From JBGLNL01 sp964548045 (GTDB lineage Bacteria; Chloroflexota; Dehalococcoidia; SZUA-161; SpSt-899): a stretch of 23,268 nucleotides of DNA. Positions within the stretch are counted from its first letter, which is position 1, and each line of letters opens with the position of its first letter. The stretch covers positions 1-23,268 of the forward strand of contig CAZJQZ010000026.1 in assembly GCA_964548045.1 (NCBI GenBank). Reading direction: 5' to 3'. The translations under genes and the position numbers were made by a program. Below the pieces are notes generated by a model. It was not told where the DNA came from, searched no databases, and was given only the letters and a program-made list of their open reading frames with translations. Of the stretch, positions 8,780-17,330 are shown piece after piece.

Positions 8780-8798
8780 CCTGTATCAAATCTACAGG
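8780..8798. promoter_or_regulatory. Inverted repeat in the divergent exporter control region
   Basis: CCTGTA (8780-8785) and TACAGG (8793-8798) are perfect complements around a 7-base spacer. The repeat lies between the divergent permease and ATPase genes, upstream of the -10 box at 8741-8746. The 19-base dyad is the size of a dimeric repressor operator. No regulator gene is adjacent, so the role is inferred. Confidence 0.35.
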
Positions 8799-8865
8799 TT
8801 AGCCCTCAAGATTGTTGTACCGAAAGGATGGTAGGATTGTTTCAAGGGAAAGCGCTGCATTACCG

Positions 8866-9741
8866 ATGATTAAACTGGAAGCTCTGACTAAAAAATACCG
8901 GGACTTCACCGCCGTCGACAATCTGAATCTCGAGGTTAAGGAAGGGGAGATATTCGGCATCATCGGCCATAATGGAGCCGGGAAAACCACCACGCTCAAA
9001 ATGATCGTGGGGCTGCTGGCTCCCACCTCCGGGTCCATCAATGTTATGGGCTGGGATATGACGAAGGAAAGCACCCTCGCCAAACGAACCATCGGGTATC
9101 TGCCGGAAGAAAGCCCCCTTTATGAAAACATGACCGTGCAGGAATACCTGATGTTCTTTTCCGAACTGTACAATCTGCCAAAATTATATGCCAGAGAACG
9201 CATGGACCTCCTTCTGGAATCGCTGAAACTTGGCGAAAAGGGCAAATACACCGGCGAACTTTCCAAGGGAATGAAGCGGAAAGTATCCATCGCCCGAACC
9301 CTGCTGCATGATCCCGATTTACTGATTCTCGATGAGCCCAATTCAGGTCTCGATCCGCTGACTTCATTTTTCATCATCGACTACCTCAAAAAACTCAATG
9401 AGGAAGGGAAAACCGTCGTAATAAGCGCCCACAATCTGTTCCACGTGGAGTACATTTGCGATCGGGTGGCCATCATAAAAAACGGAAAACTGGTGGTTTG
9501 TGATACAATTGAAGCCATGCGCGATAGTTTCGGCAAACGTGAATATGAGGTAATTTTCAAGGCAGAGGAAGAACTGGCCTACGAGACGAAGGAAGATAAT
9601 TACGTATTCCGTGCTGCCGATGTTGCCCAGATTGCCACAGTGCTGCAAATGATATCCGAAAAAAACTGGGCCCTGATCGACCTTTCTGTGAAGCAATCCG
9701 CGCTCGAAGAGATGTACGTCGATATCATGGCCCGGGAATAG
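8866..9741 (+). CDS. ABC transporter ATP-binding protein (exporter type)
   Basis: A 291-residue nucleotide-binding subunit. The Walker A motif GHNGAGKT is at 34-41, the signature LSKGM at 132-136, Walker B with catalytic glutamate LLILDEP at 152-158, the D-loop SGLDP at 160-164 and the H-loop histidine at H189. The extension after about 215 is typical of ABC-2 export ATPases such as NatA/CcmA-like proteins. ATG 8866 is chosen because MIKLEALTKKY is the usual N-terminus; a TTG at 8812 would add 18 unrelated residues. It is divergent from the two ABC-2 permease genes across about 147 bases, and no other permease is near, so it is their probable partner. It is followed after 7 bases by an acyltransferase gene, indicating one transcript. 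Confidence 0.95.
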   Translation: MIKLEALTKKYRDFTAVDNLNLEVKEGEIFGIIGHNGAGKTTTLKMIVGLLAPTSGSINVMGWDMTKESTLAKRTIGYLPEESPLYENMTVQEYLMFFSELYNLPKLYARERMDLLLESLKLGEKGKYTGELSKGMKRKVSIARTLLHDPDLLILDEPNSGLDPLTSFFIIDYLKKLNEEGKTVVISAHNLFHVEYICDRVAIIKNGKLVVCDTIEAMRDSFGKREYEVIFKAEEELAYETKEDNYVFRAADVAQIATVLQMISEKNWALIDLSVKQSALEEMYVDIMARE

Positions 9742-9748
9742 AACCATT

Positions 9749-10525
9749 ATGAAATACCTGACAACCGAAAACGGTTATCGATCTCCAAATACTCGTCTCT
9801 CATGGCTTTTCCGCAGATTTCCCAGAGTGTTCTGCTACGTCAGAATGGCCCGTATGCTGCAACTGGGATCACAAGCTGCCAAAAAGGGAAACTACTCTGT
9901 CGAAAGACGCGTTGACGACAGCCTGAAGGTGGTTGAATATCTGGAGGATGTGGGAGTCAGATTTGAAGTGGAGAACACTAGCGCATTTCGGAAGCTCGAA
10001 TCGCCGTGCGTGTTTATCAGCAACCACATGAGCACCCTGGAAACCTTTGTGTTTTCCTGCATCATTGAACCCTATCGAAAAATGACCTTCGTGATAAAAG
10101 AAGGACTGATCCGATATCCATTCTTCAAACACATCATGGTTACTCTGGACCCGATTGTTGTAACGCGTGAAAACCCCAGGGAGGATTTTCGGATCGTGCT
10201 GAAAGAGGGACAGGAACGCTTGAGCCGGGGCATATCAGTAGTCGTTTTTCCTCAGACCACCCGTAACCCGATATTCGATCCGTCCACCTTCAATACCATC
10301 GGGGTGAAACTTGCTGCCAAGGCAAAAGTACCAGTAATACCGATCGCCATAAAAACCGATGCCTGGGGCAACAGCGACTGGTTCATCCGGGATTTTGGCA
10401 AGATCGATCCGAACAAACCGGTCCATATCTGTTTCGGTGAGCCAATTGATATCCAGGGTAACGGCAAAGCCGAGCATGAGCAGATTGTCAGGTTTATCGA
10501 GGGTAAGTTGAGGGAATGGGCTTGA
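9749..10525 (+). CDS. PlsC-type glycerolipid acyltransferase, HX4E/FPQTTR variant
   Basis: A 258-residue lysophosphatidate acyltransferase-like protein. The PlsC core covers about residues 80-235. The normal HX4D active site reads H-M-S-T-L-E (H93 to E98), so Glu replaces Asp. The substrate-binding motif FPEGTR reads FPQTTR (167-172). The motif VPVIPIAIKTDAWGN and the GEP(I/L) segment near the C-terminus are PlsC-like. I believe a coherent subfamily shares these replacements, so they are probably lineage features rather than damage. There is no obvious transmembrane anchor, but the basic, aromatic N-terminus (FRRFPRVFCYVRMARML) could associate with membrane. It is translated with the ABC ATPase (7-base gap), linking it to an envelope or lipid export function. 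Confidence 0.85.
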   Translation: MKYLTTENGYRSPNTRLSWLFRRFPRVFCYVRMARMLQLGSQAAKKGNYSVERRVDDSLKVVEYLEDVGVRFEVENTSAFRKLESPCVFISNHMSTLETFVFSCIIEPYRKMTFVIKEGLIRYPFFKHIMVTLDPIVVTRENPREDFRIVLKEGQERLSRGISVVVFPQTTRNPIFDPSTFNTIGVKLAAKAKVPVIPIAIKTDAWGNSDWFIRDFGKIDPNKPVHICFGEPIDIQGNGKAEHEQIVRFIEGKLREWA

Positions 10526-10618
10526 AAACCAATTCCTTACCCGTCCCCAACACTTCCCTCCAATATCCTCCGAAATTGCCTCTACCAATCGAATGTATTT
10601 TCAGGTAGAATTTCTACT

Positions 10619-10819
10619 ATGGAATGCAATATCGAAGCCAATTTGCAGCGATGCAACTGCACCTACGAACCATGCAGTCGGAAAGGAAAATGTTGCGAAT
10701 GTATCGCCTATCACTGGAAAATGAAAGAACTTCCGGCCTGCCTGTTCCCCGATGATGTGGAAAAGACTTATGATCGCTCGATTCGCCGGTTTATTCAAAT
10801 CTACAAGGATAAAGTCTGA
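10619..10819 (+). CDS. Cys-rich small protein, DUF6485-like
   Basis: A 66-residue protein with eight cysteines (C3, C12, C14, C19, C25, C26, C28, C41) and H32, mostly in the first half. The pattern CxCxYxPCxRKGxCCECIxYH and the tail ELPACLFPDDVEKTYDRSIRRF match what I recall of the DUF6485 family, found mainly in anaerobic bacteria. The cysteines suggest zinc or iron-sulfur binding; no function is established. ATG 10619 is preceded by AGGT about 12 bases upstream. The gene ends 22 bases before the GTG of pth and leads the pth-acpS-nnrDE run, so it is probably co-transcribed with them. Confidence 0.8.
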   Translation: MECNIEANLQRCNCTYEPCSRKGKCCECIAYHWKMKELPACLFPDDVEKTYDRSIRRFIQIYKDKV

Positions 10820-10841
10820 ATTCCCGGAAGGGCAGGGCAGG

Positions 10842-11420
10842 GTGAAACTGATCGTGGGATTGGGGAACCCCGGGCGTGAGTATGCCGATTCGCGCCATAA
10901 CCTTGGGTTCAAATGCATCAACCTGTTCGCCAAAGAGCGGGGTATCGAATTTAGCAAGCAGCGTTCAAAATCACGGATCGGGTTCGGTGAGGTGGACGGG
11001 GAAAAGGTGATTCTGGCCAGACCTCAGACTTTCATGAACCTCAGCGGCGAATCCGTTGCTCCGCTGGCACGATTCTACAAAATCGATACTTCAGATATCC
11101 TTATCATTCATGACGACGTGGACTTGCCACTGGGGAAAATACGGATACGTGAAAAGGGCAGCCCTGCCGGTCATAACGGCCTGAAATCAATAATTAAGCA
11201 ACTGGGAAGCCAGAGTTTCCCTCGCTTGAAAATAGGGATCGGAACGCTGGAGTCAGACGATTCTGAAGTAAGCATGCGAACCCCGGAATACGTTCTCGGC
11301 CGCTTCACCAAAGAGGAAAAACTCATCGTTGCTGATATCTGTTCACAAGCCTCCGAAGCGATCTATTGCATATTGACCGAAGGCATCACCACCGCAATGA
11401 ACAAATATAACGCCGGATAA
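10842..11420 (+). CDS. pth: Peptidyl-tRNA hydrolase
   Basis: A 192-residue bacterial Pth, which recycles peptidyl-tRNA dropped from ribosomes. The N-terminus VKLIVGLGNPG is canonical. Catalytic and binding residues are N9, H19 (RHN), N66 (FMNLSG), D91 (IIHDDVDLPLG) and N112 (GHNGL). GTG 10842 is chosen because GGAAGGG lies about 9 bases upstream and longer starts add 30 residues unlike the family. It sits 22 bases after the DUF6485-like gene and 5 bases before acpS. Confidence 0.96.
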   Translation: MKLIVGLGNPGREYADSRHNLGFKCINLFAKERGIEFSKQRSKSRIGFGEVDGEKVILARPQTFMNLSGESVAPLARFYKIDTSDILIIHDDVDLPLGKIRIREKGSPAGHNGLKSIIKQLGSQSFPRLKIGIGTLESDDSEVSMRTPEYVLGRFTKEEKLIVADICSQASEAIYCILTEGITTAMNKYNAG

Positions 11421-11425
11421 TCAGA

Positions 11426-11791
11426 ATGCACGCACACGGTATAGACATTATCGAAATCTCCCGCATCGCAAAGGCCGTGGATTCATGGGGTGAACGCTTT
11501 CTCAATCGAATCTACACTTATAGTGAGATCGAATACTGCAAAGGAAGAGCGCCGGAACTGGCCGCCCGATTCGCGGGGAAAGAGGCGGTAATGAAGGCAT
11601 TGGGTACCGGGCACGTCGGAGTATCGGCACAGGATATCGAGATACTTGCCGATGCGAAGGGAACGCCCACGGTCAATTTGAGCGGAAGCGCTCAAAACAA
11701 AGCCAGTGAAATTGGATTGGAAGGCCTTTCTATCACATTATCACATTCGCATGACTACGCCATTGCTTCAGTGGTAGGAGATAAATTATGA
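11426..11791 (+). CDS. acpS: Holo-[acyl-carrier-protein] synthase
   Basis: A 121-residue AcpS-type phosphopantetheinyl transferase that activates acyl carrier protein for fatty acid synthesis. It shows the signatures GIDIIEI (5-11, Mg-binding D7), ARFAGKEAVMKALGTG (48-63, with E53) and LSHSHDYAIA (105-114). The length is normal. ATG 11426 follows the pth stop by 5 bases, and its end overlaps the nnrDE start by 4 bases (ATGA), showing translational coupling. Confidence 0.96.
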   Translation: MHAHGIDIIEISRIAKAVDSWGERFLNRIYTYSEIEYCKGRAPELAARFAGKEAVMKALGTGHVGVSAQDIEILADAKGTPTVNLSGSAQNKASEIGLEGLSITLSHSHDYAIASVVGDKL

Positions 11792-13344
11792 AAATCGTTA
11801 CCGTTGAACAGATGATCGATATGGAGCAGCGCGGCGCCGAAGTAGGAGCCCCCCCGGATTTCCTCATGGAAAACGCCGGACTGGCAACGGCAAACTGCGC
11901 CCGAGACCTCCTTGGGGATGTTGTGGAGCGATCTATTCCGATTTTGATTGGGCCGGGAAACAACGGTGGAGACGGCCTCGTCGCCGCCCGGCACCTGCAC
12001 GACTGGGGAGCCAAAGTCCACCTGTTCCTGATTAAACGCAAAACCGAAAACGACAAGAACTTCGCCCTCGATATGGAACGGAACATCCCGTGGACAGATG
12101 CCCTTGCAGAAGAAAACCGGGCAATTTTCAACGAAACTCTTTCATCGGCTGATCTGTTCATGGATTCCCTTTTCGGCACCGGCAAGACTCGCCCATTTGA
12201 AGGCATTCTCAAAGAGCTGCTCGAATCGGTGGCAGAGGAGAAGAAATCCCGTCCGGAGATGCAAATACTGGCGGTCGATCTCCCCTCCGGTCTGGACGCC
12301 GATACCGGAGCAATCGATCTAGTCACTATAACCCCGGATCTGACAGTAACCTTTGCCTGTCCTAAAATCGGGCTCCTCAGATTCCCGGGTGCGTCCTGCC
12401 TGGGACAGCTTCAAATAGCTGATATCCAGATACCGGAATACCTGTCCGATCACATTCCCACCGAACTTATCACAGGCGAGATGGTACAATCCCTGCTCCC
12501 TCCCCGCCCGCTTAATGCCAACAAGGGAACATTTGGCAAACTGATGGTAGTGGCCGGTTCGGTCAATTACATCGGCGCGGCATATCTCGCCTGCGAAGCG
12601 GCGATGCGCGTCGGGACGGGATTGGTAACTCTGGCCACGCCCAAAAGTCTGCAACCAGTGCTGGCTGGCAAACTTACCGAGGTGACCTACCTGCCACTTG
12701 AGGAAAGCAATCCGGGAATGATTGATGCCGAAGCGGTATCAACTATCCGGGGGCAAATTGCCGACTATGATGGCCTTCTTCTGGGATGCGGACTGGGACA
12801 AAATCCGCCAACAGTTGAATTCGTGAAAAAACTGCTCTCCAACGGTCTTTCAGATAAACCAACGGTGATCGATGCCGATGCACTGAATATCCTGGCAGGA
12901 GCGGAACAGTGGTGGCAGAATCCCCCGGAAAACGCTGTACTCACCCCCCATCCGGGTGAGATGTCCCGCCTCATGAAAAAACCGGTGGCCGAGATACAGG
13001 AAAACCGCCTGGAAGCCGCCTTGATGGCTGCCGGAGAATGGAACCAGACGGTGGTTCTCAAAGGGGCTTTCACAGTAATCGCTTCACCCGATGGGAAAGC
13101 CAGAATCTGTGGCATTGCCAATCCGGGGTTAGCCTCAGCAGGAACAGGTGACGTACTGGCCGGTGCCACTGCCGGATTCATAGCCCAGGGACTTTCCGCT
13201 TTCGATGCGGCCACCTGCGGAGTCTATATTCATGCCATGGCCGGAGAGATTGTAAAAGCAGAAATTGGAGATACTGGTATGATCGCCAGTGATCTTCTGC
13301 TAACACTGCCGGTGGCTATCAACGAATTGAAAGAGAATCTATAG
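11788..13344 (+). CDS. nnr: Bifunctional NAD(P)H-hydrate epimerase / ADP-dependent dehydratase
   Basis: A 518-residue metabolite-repair enzyme that reconverts damaged NAD(P)HX. The N-terminal YjeF_N epimerase domain (about 1-220) has GPGNNGGDGLVAARHL (55-70), DSLFGTG (126-132) and AVDLPSGLDADTG (162-174). The C-terminal ribokinase-fold dehydratase domain (about 235-515) has NKGTFGKLMVVAGS (245-258), VIDADALN (360-367), TPHPGE (386-391) and GLASAGTGDVLAGA (447-460). Fusion of the two activities is common in bacteria. It overlaps acpS by four bases; the acpS-nnr neighbourhood recurs in many bacteria. A promoter for purSL starts right after its stop. Confidence 0.95.
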   Translation: MKIVTVEQMIDMEQRGAEVGAPPDFLMENAGLATANCARDLLGDVVERSIPILIGPGNNGGDGLVAARHLHDWGAKVHLFLIKRKTENDKNFALDMERNIPWTDALAEENRAIFNETLSSADLFMDSLFGTGKTRPFEGILKELLESVAEEKKSRPEMQILAVDLPSGLDADTGAIDLVTITPDLTVTFACPKIGLLRFPGASCLGQLQIADIQIPEYLSDHIPTELITGEMVQSLLPPRPLNANKGTFGKLMVVAGSVNYIGAAYLACEAAMRVGTGLVTLATPKSLQPVLAGKLTEVTYLPLEESNPGMIDAEAVSTIRGQIADYDGLLLGCGLGQNPPTVEFVKKLLSNGLSDKPTVIDADALNILAGAEQWWQNPPENAVLTPHPGEMSRLMKKPVAEIQENRLEAALMAAGEWNQTVVLKGAFTVIASPDGKARICGIANPGLASAGTGDVLAGATAGFIAQGLSAFDAATCGVYIHAMAGEIVKAEIGDTGMIASDLLLTLPVAINELKENL

Positions 13345-13348
13345 GATA

Positions 13349-13378
13349 TTGTCCCGGATGTCCCGGAAAGGTTATAAT
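13349..13378 (+). promoter_or_regulatory. Sigma70-type promoter for the purSL-purQ operon
   Basis: TTGTCC (13349-13354) and a perfect TATAAT (13373-13378) are 18 bases apart, immediately downstream of the nnr stop. The 5' leader is about 65 bases to the chosen start. No known purine riboswitch pattern was recognised in it. Confidence 0.6.
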
Positions 13379-13450
13379 GCTTTTAGCATGGTGACAGGTA
13401 AACACCACCACTAATATCTGGCCCACCCGATATTGAAAAGGAAGTGTTCT

Positions 13451-16309
13451 TTGCTGCGAATTGAGGTATGGAATAAACCTGATTTCCCTGATCCCAGGGC
13501 CGAAGGCCTCAAAAAAGACATCACCGACCTGGGAATCGCAGGTATAGAGAACGTACACATTTCCGATGTATACTCCCTAACCGGTGAGCTGGGCACGGAC
13601 GATGCCAACCGGATATGCACTGAGATACTGGTTGACCCTATAGTTCAGGATTACCGTTTCGAGATGGAACCCGGCATTCCTGAACAAATTACGGGATTCT
13701 TTGTTGAAGTTGCCTACAATCCCGGTGTGATGGACCCTATTGAGTTCAGCCTCAGAAAAGCCATCACTGACTTGGGTATCGATAAAGTAAAGGCCATCAA
13801 AACCGGTAAGAAATATGTTCTCGGGGGAAGCGTTTCGGAAGACAATCTGCAATCTATCGTGAACAAGCTGCTGCTCAATCCGGTGGTACAGCATGTAGTG
13901 ACTCAAGAGGAACGGATAGATGCTGATGCGCACGATTACGAATTCAAGCTGACCACCGTTGACCTTATCGGCATCAGCGATGCCGAACTGGAAAGCATCG
14001 GCAGTCACAAACTCTCCCTGAACCTGGAGGAAATGAAGCGGATTCAGCAATTCTTCGCTTCCATCGGACGCAATCCCACTGATGTGGAACTGGAAACACT
14101 GGCCCAGACATGGTCCGAACACTGCGGGCACAAGACCTTCAAAGGGAAAATCAAGCTTGGCGACACCGTAGTTGACAACCTCCTTAAAAGCACCATTGCC
14201 AGGGCTACTCAAGAACTTGATAAACCCTGGTGTCTTTCCGTATTTGTCGATAACGCCGGAGTGATCGATTTCGACGGCGAATACGCTCTTTGCTTTAAAG
14301 TTGAAACCCACAATCACCCCTCGGCCATCGAGCCCTATGGGGGAGCCTCGACCGGGATAGGAGGGGTGATTCGCGATCCATTAGGCACCGGATTGGGAGC
14401 CAAACCAATCCTCAACACCGACGTGTTCTGTTTTGGCACACCCGACTATCCACACGAAAAACTGCCCAGTGGCACACTCCATCCCCGCCGGATATTCAAG
14501 GGGGTCCGCGCCGGCGTGGCCGATTACGGCAACCGGATGGGCATACCCACCTCCAACGGGGCCATCCTCTTCGATGACCGGTATGTAGGCAACCCCCTGG
14601 TCTATTGCGGGACACTGGGAATCATGCCCTCTAAAATGGCTCAGCCGGGTCAGCAGAAACCCGGAGACAAAGTAGTTCTGCTGGGAGGAAAGACCGGTCG
14701 AGACGGCATTCACGGCGTAACCTTCGCCTCGGTTGAGTTGACCCAGGAATCTGAAGATACCTCAGCCAGTTCCGTACAAATCGGTGACCCTATCACGGAA
14801 AAGAAAGTGCTCGACGCTATCCTGAAGGCAAGAGACATGGGATTGTTTCGCCGAATCACCGATTGCGGAGGGGGAGGACTCTCCTCAGCCGTGGGTGAAA
14901 TGGCTGAAGAGACCGGCGTAAAAGTTTATCTGGAACAAATCCCGTTAAAATACTCCGGATTGTCCTACACCGAAATATGGATTTCGGAAGCCCAGGAACG
15001 GATGCTGCTGGCCGTACCACCCGAAAATTTACAACAGCTATTGGATCTGTGCGCCGCTGAAAACACGGAAGCTTCAATAATAGGTGAGTTCACCGATACC
15101 AAAAGGCTGGAGCTTTTCTACGATGGACAGCAGGTATGCGATCTGGAAATGGATTTCCTGCATAACGGAACCCCCCAGGTGGCAAGAGAAGCTGAATGGA
15201 AACAGCCGCAACACCCTGAACCGGATTTTGCGGAGCCGGAAGACTTAAGCCGGGATCTGCTGGATATCCTCGGCGCATGGAACGTGTGCAGTAAGGAATG
15301 GGTCATCCGCCAGTACGATCACGAAGTGCAGGGAGGCAGCGTACTTAAACCACTGGTAGGAGTTGCTGAAGACGGCCCTGGCGATGCCACTATAGTGAAA
15401 CCGGTACTTGGCTCAAACATGGGCGCTATAGTATCCAACGGGATCAACCCCAAATACGGAGATATCGACCCCTACTGGATGGCCGCCTCCGCCATCGACG
15501 AAGCCCTGCGGCAAATCATAGCCGTCGGCGGCAACCTTGAGAGGGTGGCTCTGCTCGATAACTTCAGTTGGGGAAATCCCACCAAACCGGATCGGTTGGG
15601 CGCGCTGGTGCGGGCAGCGCAAGCCTGCCATGATCTTTCCCTGATATACGAGGCACCGTTCATCTCCGGCAAGGACAGCCTTTTCAACGAATACGATGTG
15701 GAAGGGAAAACCATCTGCATACCCCACACTCTCCTGATTTCGGCAGTAGCCGTAATGGATAATGTGAGCAAAACTGTCTCCATGGATGCCAAACAGGCAG
15801 GCGATCTTATCTACATTGTCGGTGCAACCTGCAACGAACTCGGTGGTTCACATTACTTCGGCAACCACGGCTTCATTGGAAATACTGTGCCAAAAGTTGA
15901 TGCTGTCAAAGGCAAGCAGACAATGGACTCCCTGAGTTCCGCCACACAGCAGGGGCTGGTTGCCTCCTGTCATGATTGCAGTGAAGGAGGCATCGGGGTG
16001 GCTGCCGCGGAGATGGCCTTTGCCGGTTGCCTGGGCATGACTATAAAACTGGATTCGGTACCGCTGAGCGAACCCATAACCCGAAACGATTACATCCTGT
16101 TCTCAGAATCGAACTCCCGGTTCCTGGTGGAAGTATCGCCCGATAACAAAGAAGCCTTCGAAAAAACAATGGCAGGAATTGATTTTGGCTTGATTGGCGA
16201 GGTAACCGGATCGAAGACTTTGACCGTTTCCGGTATCGACGGTCGGCAAATAGTTTCAGCAAGTATTGAAGAACTCAAGGAAGCCTGGCAGAAACCCTTG
16301 CGATGGTAG
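13451..16309 (+). CDS. purL: Phosphoribosylformylglycinamidine synthase: two PurS-like repeats fused to PurL
   Basis: About 952 residues. It carries the synthetase part of purine step 4 (FGAR + ATP + ammonia to FGAM). Residues about 2-70 and 83-153 are two PurS-like units: compare PDFPDPRAEGLKKDITDLGI with PGVMDPIEFSLRKAITDLGI, and ILVDPIVQDY with LLLNPVVQHV. The PurL part starts near 165 and carries TWSEHCGHK (220-228), VETHNHPSAIEPYGG (284-298), DCGGGGLSS and GKDSLFNEY. TTG 13451 is chosen because AGGAAG lies 6 bases upstream; another TTG at 13433 would add six residues. purQ follows after 9 bases. The protein lacks the glutaminase domain of large PurL, so it is a PurS-PurS-PurL fusion working with separate PurQ. 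The symbol is given as purL, although it also supplies PurS. Confidence 0.93.
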   Translation: MLRIEVWNKPDFPDPRAEGLKKDITDLGIAGIENVHISDVYSLTGELGTDDANRICTEILVDPIVQDYRFEMEPGIPEQITGFFVEVAYNPGVMDPIEFSLRKAITDLGIDKVKAIKTGKKYVLGGSVSEDNLQSIVNKLLLNPVVQHVVTQEERIDADAHDYEFKLTTVDLIGISDAELESIGSHKLSLNLEEMKRIQQFFASIGRNPTDVELETLAQTWSEHCGHKTFKGKIKLGDTVVDNLLKSTIARATQELDKPWCLSVFVDNAGVIDFDGEYALCFKVETHNHPSAIEPYGGASTGIGGVIRDPLGTGLGAKPILNTDVFCFGTPDYPHEKLPSGTLHPRRIFKGVRAGVADYGNRMGIPTSNGAILFDDRYVGNPLVYCGTLGIMPSKMAQPGQQKPGDKVVLLGGKTGRDGIHGVTFASVELTQESEDTSASSVQIGDPITEKKVLDAILKARDMGLFRRITDCGGGGLSSAVGEMAEETGVKVYLEQIPLKYSGLSYTEIWISEAQERMLLAVPPENLQQLLDLCAAENTEASIIGEFTDTKRLELFYDGQQVCDLEMDFLHNGTPQVAREAEWKQPQHPEPDFAEPEDLSRDLLDILGAWNVCSKEWVIRQYDHEVQGGSVLKPLVGVAEDGPGDATIVKPVLGSNMGAIVSNGINPKYGDIDPYWMAASAIDEALRQIIAVGGNLERVALLDNFSWGNPTKPDRLGALVRAAQACHDLSLIYEAPFISGKDSLFNEYDVEGKTICIPHTLLISAVAVMDNVSKTVSMDAKQAGDLIYIVGATCNELGGSHYFGNHGFIGNTVPKVDAVKGKQTMDSLSSATQQGLVASCHDCSEGGIGVAAAEMAFAGCLGMTIKLDSVPLSEPITRNDYILFSESNSRFLVEVSPDNKEAFEKTMAGIDFGLIGEVTGSKTLTVSGIDGRQIVSASIEELKEAWQKPLRW

Positions 16310-16318
16310 GATATTGAG

Positions 16319-17089
16319 ATGGCTACACCTAAAGCATTAATTTTGAGAGCTCCCGGAACCAACTGCGATGAAGAAACCGGGTTTGCCTTTGAACTGGCCG
16401 GAGCGAAAGCAGAACTGGTTCATATTAATGAGCTTGTCTCCGGCAGAAAAGCCCTGGTTGACTATCAGATACTGGTCATTCCCGGCGGATTCACTTATGG
16501 CGACGATATCTCGGCCGGAAGGATACTCGCCAACGAAGTACGATTGAAAATCGGCGACCGCGTTCGAGAATTCATCGATCAGGGGAATCTCGTTATGGGC
16601 ATCTGTAATGGCTTTCAGGCTATGGTCAAAGCAGGCATCCTGCCCCCTTTATCAAACAACGGTGCGCAGGGACTAACCCTGGCACCCAATGATTCCGGCA
16701 AGTTCGAGTGCCGCTGGAGCTATCTCCGCGCCAACGAGTCGAGCCCCTGCGTATTCACTGCCGGAATGGGTATCATGTACCTGCCTGTAGCCCACGGGGA
16801 AGGGAAAGTGTTAGCTGATCCTAAAGTATGGGATCATGCCAGCATCGCTGTACAATACTGTGATGAAAGTGGCAACATCGAGACAGGCTACCCTGATAAC
16901 CCCAACGGTTCGGAGCAAAACATTGCCGGTATTTGTGATGAATCGGGACGCATCTTTGCATTGATGCCACACCCGGAACGGTATGTGATGGGAACGCAAC
17001 ATCCTCGTTGGACAAGAATAGGGCTCAAGGAGTCCGGAGATGGGCTTCAGATATTCATCAACGCGGTCAACTGGGCAAAAAGCATCTAA
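16319..17089 (+). CDS. purQ: Phosphoribosylformylglycinamidine synthase glutaminase subunit
   Basis: A 256-residue class I glutamine amidotransferase that delivers ammonia to PurL. The nucleophile C96 lies in GICNGFQAM, and the triad is completed by H218 and E220 in MPHPERY. The N-terminus ALILRAPGTNCDEET and the IPGGFTYGDDISAG segment (54-67) are PurQ hallmarks. It is slightly longer than the typical 220-230-residue PurQ, nearer the length seen in archaea and some other lineages. It starts 9 bases after purSL, so the two subunits are co-expressed. No terminator is obvious after it. Confidence 0.95.
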   Translation: MATPKALILRAPGTNCDEETGFAFELAGAKAELVHINELVSGRKALVDYQILVIPGGFTYGDDISAGRILANEVRLKIGDRVREFIDQGNLVMGICNGFQAMVKAGILPPLSNNGAQGLTLAPNDSGKFECRWSYLRANESSPCVFTAGMGIMYLPVAHGEGKVLADPKVWDHASIAVQYCDESGNIETGYPDNPNGSEQNIAGICDESGRIFALMPHPERYVMGTQHPRWTRIGLKESGDGLQIFINAVNWAKSI

Positions 17090-17330
17090 AATCTCTTGCG
17101 CAACTCTATCTGAAAAGGCAGGAGTATGCGGGACCGATGGAATATAATTTTCGATCCAGAAATATTCTCGCGCGCGAATTCCCACCCGTCACCCTGAATT
17201 TGCACATGCCCTCTTCCGAAATTGGAGGAATGCTGTTTCCACCAACATCCCTTATTCATTTTCGCTGGAAAAACCTCTTGGATATCTAAGGAACTTCTGA
17301 ACAAGGAGCGGGGATCAAGAAATCAACGAA
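17090..17330. other. Non-coding stretch after purQ with no recognised feature
   Basis: This is the first part of the 381-base gap between purQ and the phosphofructokinase gene. Short open frames on both strands show no recognisable protein and no ribosome site. No tRNA, known riboswitch or insertion element end is seen. It might be decayed coding sequence or a long leader. Confidence 0.5.

Noticed and set aside
13577..14317. A 246-codon minus-strand frame
   Set aside because: It is antisense to the PurS/PurL fusion, with no recognisable domain.
17086..17304. Short frames on both strands of the purQ-phosphofructokinase gap
   Set aside because: No ribosome site, no family similarity and no consistent coding character.
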